Assembly (NCBI GenBank): GCA_943737045.1
Contig: CALSFV010000002.1
Span: forward strand, 1,488,001-1,552,000
Source: Parapristionchus giblindavisi
Taxonomy: Eukaryota > Nematoda > Chromadorea > Rhabditida > Diplogasteridae
DNA: 64,000 nt
Reading direction: 5' to 3'
The translations under genes and the position numbers were made by a program. Every line of letters starts with the position of its first letter. The stretch's first letter is position 1. Shown one piece after another: positions 55,385-64,000 of the stretch. Below the pieces are notes generated by a model. It did not search any database. It worked only from the letters and a program-made list of their open reading frames with translations, and was not told where the DNA came from.

Positions 55385-57607
55385 TTAAGAGACCGGCTCG
55401 GTAAGACTCGAGCATGGTCCGGACATTCGCGAGGACTTTCGATCTGGCCCTCAATACTTTCATCATAGACACATACCGGGGGGAGACCGATGAAAGTTAT
55501 TGTGAAAATGCCCTTAGGCTCAAACCCGGCTCACATATGTCGCATAAAATAAAAAATTGAAAAATTCATAACTTTTCAATCGCGATAGCTAGGACTTTTA
55601 TTTCTTTTTATTGGTGAATAACATGTCATGCACTCTTACAAACACAGTTGAGCAGTAATATCATGTCGTTCTGGATATGTTTTTTCGTGTATGATTTTCC
55701 GATTTTTCCTCTTCCATCCTCGTTGAAGAGAGACGGCAAGCATTGACATAGTACATATTGTAGCCCTGACACTTCTGTACATGATGGTCACATTCCCTTG
55801 GAAATCCAACTTTTCTGAAGCATCGAGAATTGCAACTGAATGTGAGATATGTGTAATTTGTAAAAATCGAAAATTAAATTTCTTGTAAATCGCAAGAGTA
55901 GTAGGTAGCTTTATTATGTCATTTTACTTGTAGTGATGTGCCTACACAGAAAAAATATACTAGTAGACTCAGACTACATTTTTTAAAAATTTTAAAAATA
56001 ATTATTTTATTTTTATTTTTTTCAACCCTGACATTGAGTCGACCGTCAAGGCAAGTTGATTCATAGGGCGGATGGTAGCTGATGCATGTCCGTTTGCGAA
56101 AACAACTGCCACGAAAAGAATCGTCGTTTCGCAGATCTAGAATTTATTTTTTTAATTATCAAACTTGAAAAAATACATGTTTCTTTCACATAAATCGGTT
56201 GGAAGGTGGCGTATGGCAACCAAAGCTGTACCATTGTTATCAGTGGGAGTGAACTGTACTTGAATACCATAATCGTCAGGAATCGCGAACTGATTTTTTT
56301 TCAGTCGACCCATGATTCTCAACCATGACCCGGGGTTCATGGTTGAGAATAGCTGAGGTCGAAAAATTCATGATGATCCCAGACCAAATACTATTTGGCA
56401 ATATATCAACAGTGAGCCAACTTCTAGTTTTCTGGATACCGTAACCCAAAATACAGTAATCTAGTTACCGTACCCTATAATAATGTGGTGAAATTCTCGG
56501 AAAATTCAAGTGCGTGCCTTACAATTACTGTAGTTTGGGTTACGGTATCCAGAAAACTAGAAGTTGTCTCACTGTTGATATATTGCCAAATAGTATTTGG
56601 TCTGGGATCATCATGAATTTTTCGACCTCAGCTATTCTCAACCATGAACCCCGGGTCATGGTTGAGAATCATGGGTCGACTGAAAAAAAATCAGTTCGCG
56701 ATTCCTGACGATTATGGTATTCAAGTACAGTTCACTCCCACTGATAACAATGGTACAGCTTTGGTTGCCATACGCCACCTTCCAACCGATTTATGTGAAA
56801 GAAACATGTATTTTTTCAAGTTTGATAATTAAAAAAATAAATTCTAGATCTGCGAAACGACGATTCTTTTCGTGGCAATTGTTTTCGCAAACGGACATGC
56901 ATCAGCTACCATCCGCCCTATGAATCAACTTGCCTTGACGGTCGACTCAATGTCAGGGTTGAAAAAAATAAAAATAAAATAATTATTTTTAAAATTTTTA
57001 AAAAATGTAGTCTGAGTCTACTAGTATATTTTTTCTGTGTAGGCACATCACTACAAGTAAAATGACATAATAAAGCTACCTACTACTCTTGCGATTTACA
57101 AGAAATTTAATTTTCGATTTTTACAAATTACACATATCTCACATTCAGTTGCAATTCTCGATGCTTCAGAAAAGTTGGATTTCCAAGGGAATGTGACCAT
57201 CATGTACAGAAGTGTCAGGGCTACAATATGTACTATGTCAATGCTTGCCGTCTCTCTTCAACGAGGATGGAAGAGGAAAAATCGGAAAATCATACACGAA
57301 AAAACATATCCAGAACGACATGATATTACTGCTCAACTGTGTTTGTAAGAGTGCATGACATGTTATTCACCAAAAAAAGAAATAAAAGTCCTAGCTATCG
57401 CGATTGAAAAGTTATGAATTTTTCAATTTTTTATTTTATGCGACATATGTGAGCCGGGTTTGAGCCTAAGGGCATTTTCACTATAACTTTCATCGGTCTC
57501 CCCCCGGTATGTGTCTATGATGAAAGTATTGAGGGCCAGATCGAAAGTCCTCGCGAATGTCCGGCAGGGGGTCAAAATGCTCGAGTCTTACCGAGCCGGT
57601 CTCTTAA
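55385..57607. mobile_element. 2.2-kb near-perfect inverted repeat (foldback)
   Basis: Arms of about 1.07 kb, 55385-56454 and 56532-57607, from TTAAGAGACCGGCTCGG to CCGAGCCGGTCTCTTAA, around a spacer of about 77 bp. Differences are few; the main one is a short insertion in the right arm near 57564-57576. Each arm holds the same open frame (62 aa from an ATG at 56644 on + and 56340 on -). It reads like protein (FAIPDDYGIQVQFTP) but I do not recognise it. No transposase. It could be a foldback transposon or a recent inverted duplication; a transcript would form a long hairpin. Confidence 0.9.
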
Positions 57608-57655
57608 ACACGATAGCTGAAGAAGAACAACGCCTACTGAGAGGGTCATACATGT

Positions 57656-57728
57656 GGCCGCGTGGCGCAATGGATAACGCGTCTGCCTACGGAGCAGAAG
57701 ATTGTAGGTTCGATCCCTACCGTGGTCG
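57656..57728 (+). tRNA. tRNA-Arg (anticodon ACG)
   Basis: A 73-nt cloverleaf: acceptor GGCCGCG pairing with CGTGGTC (two G-T pairs), D arm GCGCAATGGATAACGC, anticodon arm TCTGC-CTACGGA-GCAGA with anticodon ACG, T arm GTAGG-TTCGATC-CCTAC, discriminator G. The A and B boxes are intact (TGGCGCAATGG, GGTTCGATCCC). A T-poor tail follows. Reads CGU (CGN with inosine). Confidence 0.95.
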
Positions 57729-57798
57729 TGATTTTTTGCAATCTCTTAACCTCTAGCAATCGCGCTCAAGAGCTCACTTGCGATCGCTTTCCCCGTCC

Positions 57799-57870
57799 GC
57801 CTCATTGGCTTAGTGGCAGAGCGTCTGTCTTGTAAACAGAAGGTCGCTGGTTCGATTCCAGCATGGGGCA
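57799..57870 (+). tRNA. tRNA-Thr (anticodon TGT)
   Basis: A 72-nt cloverleaf: acceptor GCCTCAT/ATGGGGC, D arm GGCTTAGTGGCAGAGC, anticodon arm TCTGT-CTTGTAA-ACAGA with anticodon TGT, T arm GCTGG-TTCGATT-CCAGC, discriminator A. It lies 70 bp after tRNA-Arg(ACG) and is followed by a CTTTCTTTT tract. Confidence 0.95.
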
Positions 57871-58375
57871 GCTTTCTTTTGCCGATTTTCCTAGAACGTA
57901 CTAGTTATAAACATGTTTGTTCCTCTTCGCTTCAAGGTCGATCATTGATCGTTGTGCGATGATTGTTGCTTTCGGGGAGAGAGATTGACAGGCGGATAGA
58001 GAGGCAGAGAGTGGAAAATAAAGTCTAGTTAAAATAGAGAGGTAGAGAGAGACACGTGACATGGCGTGATCTGGGTTGAGTGAGTCCCGCCGATAAGACA
58101 GATGTTTTAACAAAGTCGGTAGAGCGCAGGTTGTCGATTTATTTAGTCTTGATTATATTTCTGATTACTACTCTGCTTATGTTCTCTTTCACCCAGTATT
58201 GTTCTGTCCCGTTTCTTGTGCCATGAAAATGAGAGTTGTTCTCTTCTATGATTAGCAAAACATAAATTTCATAAATTTTATTCGTTTTTTTAGAAAAAAT
58301 TGAAACAGTATGAAAAATAAATAATAAATAGATTGATGGTTAGCGTTTTTAAAAGAAGCGGTAATTTTGTCTCTA

Positions 58376-58568
58376 ACCATATGTGGGCACGCTGGGGGAA
58401 AGGCTGTGCGCAAACTGGCAAATTGTAAGGCAAGGCTATGCGCATGGTCATTTTTTTGCATTTTTGATGAGAAATTTTCCATTTTTGCGAGGCAATGCTA
58501 TGCGCAAGGCCCCGCAAGGGAAGGCAAGGCTGGTCGCAAAAATAATTCGTTTTAACGCGCCCACCTTT
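58376..58568. mobile_element. MITE, CATAGGTGGGCACG family, copy 3
   Basis: CATATGTGGGCACGCTGGGG to AACGCGCCCACCTTTG, with the TGCGCA-rich arms of the family. Confidence 0.8.
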
Positions 58569-59673
58569 GGTCTCTAACAATGGAGATATTTTTTGTCCCC
58601 TTGTGCCTCAATCGATTACATTTCATACCTAGTGCACTCTTTCCAAGAAGTATTTCACTCACACTACTATACCATAATCAAATTCTTTTAGTGTTAGAGA
58701 GAGTTTAGCTTGCTCCAAACTCTCTCAAAACACGTTCGATAAACTATTCTCTTGCTCGAGATTGTAACGGGAACTGGAGTAAGCTCATTAAGCTATCTTA
58801 CATGTGCGAGAGCTTTTTTCTAACTTTCGCGTCTTACAAGCTTAGATAAGCTCAAGTATGAGAGAGTTTTGCGATCAGTGTTTTGACATTATGATTACTC
58901 TCAATCCTTTAATATTTATTTATTTGTTTGTTTGTTTATCCATCAGTTAAAACATGAATAATGTAGGAAAAAAGAACAATATCGTCCTGTTGTTCTTTGC
59001 AGTGTAACACACAGTGTAACATACACATTGTTAAAGATCAGCTGGTCTAGTGTAGCCAGTGTGGTGTGTTCCTTTTTCTGTTGAAATTGAATCACTCCAC
59101 CGAATTTCGACAGTGCCAAGAAATCCTCTCGTTGCCTGACTCTCTCTCGTTTCGCACGCTCTCTCATCACTCTCTGGCCCTGTTCTAACCACGCGGTGGT
59201 CCACCACAATCGGCATCCTCGTGCTTTGTCGTACTTGTATCCCACGTGATTACGTCTATTAAAGATAGGATAGATCAAGGTTACGGTAACGAATAGATAT
59301 AGTGGTGTTCCGGTTGTCACTAATTACCGGTTGTCGCTAATTACCGGTTGTGCACTGCATGTGCATAGCATGCGAATGTACACTGGTGTTTGTTGTTTGG
59401 TATGTCTGCGTCTCTAACTCTCTTTATCTCTCACTCTCTCGCTCTCTCTCGCTCTCGCTCACTCTCTCTCTTTCTCTGACCCTCTCTCGCTCTCTAGAAC
59501 ACTCTCTCCGTACAGCTCAATCTCTCACCTATGTATCTCTTCGAAATAACAATGTTGCCATTTCGTTGAGAGCTGGAGACCGCTGCCTGATTAATTACGA
59601 TCCTATATAAACCAAATTATGGGAAAGCAGCTCAATTGATTGTTCGCTCTGGCTCTCGCTCTCGCTAGTGATC

Positions 59674-59788
59674 GCTCTGGTATTTCAAAACTTAAAGTGT
59701 ACTTTTCATTTTCGCTTGAAGTAGACTTAAAGTATCTTCAAGTCAGCGACGTATTTTAAGTAGGCTTTATGCTATGAAATACCAGAGC
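59674..59788. mobile_element. MITE, CTCTGGTATTT family, copy 4
   Basis: GCTCTGGTATTTCAAAACTT to TATGAAATACCAGAGC. Shorter interior than the copies at 20182 and 32268. Confidence 0.8.
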
Positions 59789-59941
59789 GCTAGCGAGAGA
59801 GTGCCGCCAGAGCAGCGAGTGCCCAAATTTTCCCCGGGACACGTCCTTGATTATATTAATTGCGCCCTATGCCCTTTCCGAATATCGGTCCTATCTTGGG
59901 CCCGCTTTACTAACTGCTCCATTATTGTCTCTCTACCAGAT

Positions 59942-61440
59942 ATGCATCTGTTCACGGAACTCGCTCTGCTATCGTTCCTCTACCTGTCTCATGCCGAGGC
60001 CGATCTCTGCTTCGACTGTGTCGAGGTACGGTAGTTCTTGGGATACTGTAATTGGTAATCGATAATCGATAATTGTTAAGTTGACGATGTTCGTGGAGAA
60101 TCTGCTGATTAACGAGGAAGACTTGGTCGATGAGGTTTGGTTTTTGATCTTTGATCTTTATGCCTTGATCTTTGGTTCTTTATCTTTCACTTATTTGTGC
60201 ATGACATAGCTAACGATCACCAATCGCATGTTTTTAGCTTTAATTTACTATTTGTTTACAGTAATCAACTAGACTTACTTAACAAGTACTAGACTTAACC
60301 TTAGGCTTAACACTAACCTTAACTAGACTTAGACTTAGTTACTAAGTACTAGCCTTAGCCTTAAGCTTAACACTAACCTTTACCGTAACCATAACTCGAC
60401 AGAAGCTGAATGCGAAGTGCAGAGAACAGTTCCCTCAAGACTGGAGCGAGGCCGTGTGCGAACAGTTAGTGAAGCAGAAGCTGGATGACATGATCCAGGG
60501 TACTTACGCTTACTTAGCACTTAACTTAGGCTCACTTGATCTTAGTAAGCACTTGACTTAGGCTCACTTAATCTTAGTTAACAGGTTTTAGTCCTTGTTT
60601 GTTTTGCTTATCACTTTCACTGATTGTTTTCACGTTTGACAGTTTCAATACGCTGAAATTACAAATGAAACTATCAACAACATCGTAATAACCCGTGATA
60701 AGATATCACAAACGGCAAAACAATATTGTATTTGACAGTGGAAAAACAGCAAAAATGAAAGCCCACGGCCGGGATCGAACCGACAATCTTCTGATTAGAA
60801 GTCAGACGCCTTATCCATTAGGCCACGCGGGCTTGTGCTGACCTCCTCTTGTTCTCGTTTGTTTGGCCCCACTATGCCTAGTGTGTGGGTGCGAGAGAGT
60901 GGAGATGTAGGGCACGAGGGACAAGAGGATTGTTGGAGGGTGTACGAGCGAGAAAAAGAGTTTGCGCTCTTCACAATTTCGACGAAAAGACGGATTTTTA
61001 AAGGGAGAACGTTGCATGTTTTAAGATTTAAAGGCACACCCCAAGCTAATTTTACTCTCCGCATTGGCAATACTCTCTAGTAGACAAAGAAAGCGAGAGA
61101 GCGTTGCCAGAGCGGAGAGTTTCAAATTAGCTTGGGGTGTCGCTTTAATAAGTAAGCAAAACTATGAATGAGTTTATAATAATGAGTTGGAGCCTTATTG
61201 GGATCTAACAATTTGCTTTGTCGCTTTGAACGTCCAAAGCTGCACGTTTAATGTTCTAGCCGCACAGATTTTGGGCGATATACAAATCAATAAAATGTTT
61301 TTTCTATCATTAGATTATTCACCAATCAATAAATCCTTTTTTTAGGAATCGAAGACAATCTAGCTCCCGAGCAGATCTGCGACAAGATCGGATTGTGCAA
61401 TCTCAAAGACTTCCTTGCTCTGATCTCCGCGCCTTTGTAA
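59942..61440 (+). CDS. Secreted saposin-like (SapB) protein
   Basis: Four exons in one frame: 59942-60025, 60081-60134, 60403-60499, 61346-61440; 109 aa. A signal peptide (MHLFTELALLSFLYLSHAEA) is followed by one SapB domain with six cysteines in the family pattern: CFDC near the start, then a lone Cys in NAKCREQF and AVCEQL, then ICDKIGLC at the end. These make three disulfides around a helical fold that binds or disrupts lipid membranes. Nematode members (SPP family) act in the gut lumen in digestion and defence against microbes. The length fits a single-domain SPP. The start codon lies 2 nt after CTACCAG, a likely spliced-leader acceptor. Intron 3 (846 bp) contains a tRNA gene on the other strand. 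Which family member it is cannot be told. Confidence 0.9.
60235..60590. repeat. Degenerate CTTAGRCTTA-rich stretch
   Basis: Repeats such as AACCTTAGGCTTAACAC, ACTAGACTTAG and CTTAGGCTCACTT flank exon 3 of the saposin gene on both sides. TTAGGCTTA resembles the telomere unit, but the array is too irregular to call telomeric. Confidence 0.5.
60760..60832 (-). tRNA. tRNA-Arg (anticodon TCT)
   Basis: Minus-strand 73-nt cloverleaf: acceptor GCCCGCG/CGTGGGC, D arm GGCCTAATGGATAAGGC, anticodon arm TCTGA-CTTCTAA-TCAGA with anticodon TCT, T arm GTCGG-TTCGATC-CCGGC (one mismatch-like pair), final base T. Lies inside intron 3 of the saposin-like gene, antisense to it. Reads AGA. Confidence 0.93.
61029..61148. 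mobile_element. MITE, AAGGCACACCCC family, best copy
   Basis: TTTAAAGGCACACCCCAAGC to GCTTGGGGTGTCGCTTTAA, with inner inverted CTCTCCGCATTGGCAATAC / GTTGCCAGAGCGGAGAG. In intron 3 of the saposin gene. Confidence 0.85.
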
Positions 61441-62343
61441 ACGGAAGGATACTGTAGCTATAAGATCGTATCGATCGCCCGCTCAATATTGATTAGTATT
61501 GATTCATAGGGCTTATAGCTCCATTTACTGTTGATTTTCGCTAAAATTGGTACCTCCCAAAATATTGATTATCTCCTTATTGTTTCCAATGCATATCGGC
61601 CTACGGATTTCGTTTGTTTTTTCGAACCATGACTACTTTTTTATGAACATTTTTTTTTCGCCGTGTATTTTGCAAACTTTCGGCATAAAGCTACGATTTT
61701 ATAGAGCAATCTTTTATGGCATTTTATTTCTATGTCCGTGATGTATAATGATGCCAAAGAAAGGCCAGAGATGAAAGGGTCATGATAGCATTTACGATTG
61801 AAACATGAAATTGTTGTCATTCTAAAAATGGTTTATGATAAGATAAGATTTAGCAAAGTGAACGTTGGGAATTCATTATTGAAAATGAAATATTGAATAA
61901 AAAAAGAAGTCCTTAAAGACCTTGGTTTTGCTATTCAGAAAAGATTAACATTCTCTGATCTATCTTTCCTTTTTACCGATTTATTCAATCCCTGTACGAT
62001 TATCATCTACTGTCGTCTCCATTTGAATCATCGTTTGATCTCACTTGCTTCGTCATTATTTTATTTTCTCTTTCACCTCTCTAGGCCGCAGAGGGATTAA
62101 TTACAGTACTCCCCATATACCATAAAAACTAACCATCGTCAGTAGTGTATCATCTTGAATTTGTTCATCGGAAGATATTTCTCTTAGTCACAGTTCGCCT
62201 CCTCGGGAGAACCGAAATCAATGAAGAGATTCACATATCTATTTATTATTAATGGAACAATCAATTGATAAATCATTAAATTAGCAAGCTCTGGATAAAA
62301 GGGAACGTTTCTAATTGAGTTTCATGTACAGCGTTGTGGAGTA
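61441..62343. other. 3' flank of the saposin gene
   Basis: AT-rich. About 61905-61955 matches part of the LINE RT frame (translates as LKDLGFAIQKRLTFSD, compare KDLGFIIQRSLTFSE in the 9428 element), so a LINE fragment lies here. AATAAA at 61899 may belong to a poly(A) signal. Confidence 0.5.
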
Positions 62344-62737
62344 ATGGCGCACTAAAAAATAGTGGAAAACGGAAAATGGCGACTTTCCGGGGTCTAAAAA
62401 AGTACACTGGAAAACCGAAAATGGAAACTCGAAATTTGAATTCGCGGGCGCGAATAAGGCGCGGAAATTCAAATTCTGATTTTCTAACTGCGATTTTCTG
62501 CGGTTATAAAACTTAAATAAAGCTGAAATTTCATTTTTCGACCTTTCTGAAGCGTAGGAACTTAAATTCCTACTTAACATCCTTTTTAAACAGCAGAAAA
62601 CCGCAGTTGGAAAGCCAGAATTTGAATTCCCGCACCTTTTTTCGCGCCCGCGAATTCAAATTTTCGAGTTTCCAGGTGCTTTTTTAGACCCTGGAAAGCC
62701 GCCATTTTCCGTTTTCCACTATTTTTTAGTGCGCCAT
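62344..62737. mobile_element. 394-bp foldback element (ATGGCGCACTAAAAAATAG ends)
   Basis: Arms of about 150 bp, ATGGCGCACTAAAAAATAGT to ACTATTTTTTAGTGCGCCAT, containing ATTCGCGGGCGCGAA and its inverse, around an unpaired centre near 62515-62585. No coding content. Confidence 0.85.
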
Positions 62738-63076
62738 AAATAAAAATGCTCTCGGTATCTGACTCTCGTTTTGCACACTCTCTCATCAGTATCGTAATGA
62801 TGATTGGGAAGGGGATACGGTAGGAAAAGAGAGGAAACGAGATTATAATACAATCTTTTCTATGGAATCATTCCCTTATCAAAAAGGGTGCTTACTAAGA
62901 ATATTAAGAATCAATATTAATAATTATTGAATATCGGCAATATCGGTGCAAACTGATAAGAGAGATCATGAAATAGACTGAATATCGATTGATTCAGTAT
63001 AAATCAGATCCACCATAACAGTAAGTACACATTGCGTGGTAAAGGTAAGGATTAGGGTTGGCATTAACGCACACGC

Positions 63077-63400
63077 ATTGCGGGCCCGCAATGCTCTGTG
63101 AAATCATTGCGGGCCCGCAACCTCGAAAGGAGAGGAGGGGAAGTGATTGCGGGCCCGCAATAGCATTGCGGGCCCGCAACGACTACTTTATTCCTACCCT
63201 CTACTTTTTGTGATCGGTCGTTCTTCTATGTTCTCTTCACTTTCCTTCGTTCTCTCGTTGCGGGCCCGCAATGCTATTGCGGGCCCGCAATCGCTCCCCC
63301 TCCCCTCTCTCCAAGTTTGCGGGCCCGCAATGATTTTTCACCGCACTGCGGGCCCGCAATCATTAGCAATAAAAAGACAAATCTATTGCGGGCCCGCAAC
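63077..63400. repeat. Nine TTGCGGGCCCGCAA palindromes in mirror order
   Basis: Copies start at about 63078, 63107, 63147, 63166, 63258, 63277, 63317, 63346 and 63386. The first eight form an inverted repeat: arms of about 105 bp (63076-63182 and 63256-63361) around a 73-nt centre, with spacings 29-40-19-(92)-19-40-29. Every core is itself a 14-bp palindrome (one copy starts CTGC). The open frames over it (MRARNAIAGPQ) are artefacts. Confidence 0.9.
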
Positions 63401-63410
63401 CCCCGAATAG

Positions 63411-64000
63411 CCAACTCTAGTAAGGATACAGAAAGATATTCAAAGAACCCAAAGTCCTCATACAATGTACGAGTAATGGATAATGAATTTTATTTATTTA
63501 TTTATTTATTTCTTTATCCATCAGTTAAAATCAAGAATAATGAATGAATGAAGCAATAAGGGAGTGATGGAGTTCCGTCGCTTAAGCGATTTCGGTTGGG
63601 GAGTGGCAGCTTTATTGTTAGCTGAATAATGATATTAAGGACGAATACGAGATTGAGTTATAATATTGTGAGGAGACAAATTTAGTATAAAAAAAAGAAT
63701 GATAAGATGTAGGCAGCGTCACTAATCCGACATTTTGTCCAATCAAATCAATCCCTCGTAGGGTATATTCAAGACATATTCCAGAGTATCTATCCACTCT
63801 GATTAAAGGGACTGAAACCTTTGTCAAAGGTCTCTTCAGCGCTCTACGCTCTCTCGTTGTTAGAGAACAGAGAAATAGTGTGCGCAATGAAGAGATGAAG
63901 AGAGTGAGGTCACTCTCCCATTAAACCCTCTGACAGACAAGGGATGGATGAGAGATATTGTTGTCAGAGTTGTGGGGGGGGGTCAAATATAGTTCGAAGA
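63411..64000. other. Right end: LINE/SINE tail and unassigned DNA
   Basis: About 63485-63620 on the minus strand shows the ACCGAAATCGCTTAAGCGACGG / CCATCACTCC signature and an (AAAT)n tail, as in other LINE 3' fragments. An 89-codon minus frame at 63618-63887 has no recognisable motif. No gene supported. Confidence 0.45.

Larger units (their letters stand above)
57871..59941. other. Spacer between tRNA pair and saposin-like gene
   Basis: Contains the CATAGGTGGGC-family MITE (58376-58568), a LINE/SINE tail with (AAAC)n/(AAAT)n at about 58905-58970, a CTCTCT-rich run at about 59410-59510 and a CTCTGGTATTT MITE (59674-59788). No exon supported. Confidence 0.5.

Noticed and set aside
56152..56832. 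A real gene with two copies of the 62-aa frame
   Set aside because: The frame is duplicated only because it lies in the inverted repeat; no exon partners or known domain. Kept as a note in the foldback entry.
63077..63410. Coding repeats (MRARNAIAGPQ) on both strands
   Set aside because: The frames come from the GC palindrome itself, read equally well on either strand, and have no splice context or domain.

Overview
The window is eukaryotic nuclear DNA, most likely from a nematode. The reasons are many short exons separated by GT-AG introns, splice acceptors (TTTCAG-like) lying 2-18 nt before start codons as at spliced-leader sites, a short run of the nematode telomere unit TTAGGC (as GCCTAA) at 757-780, and the gene set. 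I cannot fix the genus; a rhabditid or diplogastrid would fit. All genes I can resolve are on the + strand except one tRNA.

Layout. 1-4.85 kb is repeat-rich and essentially gene-free; it holds a 1.4-kb inverted-repeat element (2716-4130). 4.85-16.9 kb carries exons of a TMEM131-like gene (ER membrane protein of collagen secretion) that looks broken: in-frame TGA codons in several exons, a frameshifting 17-bp repeat expansion, and two LINE retrotransposons in one intron (a CR1/Jockey-like copy at 9.43-11.46 kb on +, an RTE-like copy at 11.46-13.2 kb on -). 16.9-22.1 kb is satellite and MITE DNA. 22.15-25.27 kb is a complete nine-exon gene for a claudin/stargazin-superfamily four-pass membrane protein. 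Its last four exons plus about 2.4 kb of downstream DNA are then repeated in tandem to 32.2 kb.

33.11-43.39 kb is a complete 17-exon ING3 gene (ING domain to C-terminal PHD finger, 550 aa). 46.49-54.12 kb is a complete 15-exon FAF1/UBXN-3 gene (UBA, UAS, coiled coil, UBX; 535 aa). 55.39-57.61 kb is a 2.2-kb near-perfect inverted repeat, followed by tRNA-Arg(ACG) and tRNA-Thr(TGT). 59.94-61.44 kb is a four-exon secreted saposin-like protein gene, with tRNA-Arg(TCT) on the opposite strand inside its last intron. The right end carries two more foldback elements, one built from TTGCGGGCCCGCAA palindromes in mirror-symmetric order.

The genes do not form an operon or pathway: intergenic gaps are large (3 kb or more) and functions are unrelated (chromatin reading, p97/ubiquitin handling, membrane signalling, secretion). 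The dominant theme is very heavy invasion of introns by at least seven families of short inverted-repeat elements, several nested in each other, two with intact 8-bp target duplications (hAT-like), and some lying within a few bases of functional splice acceptors. I found no CRISPR array, operon or prokaryotic defence system. The strongest unusual items are the mirror-ordered GC palindrome cluster, the 2.2-kb inverted repeat, the tandem array of stargazin-like 3' exons with phase-compatible new acceptors, and the repeated in-frame TGA codons of the TMEM131-like gene.
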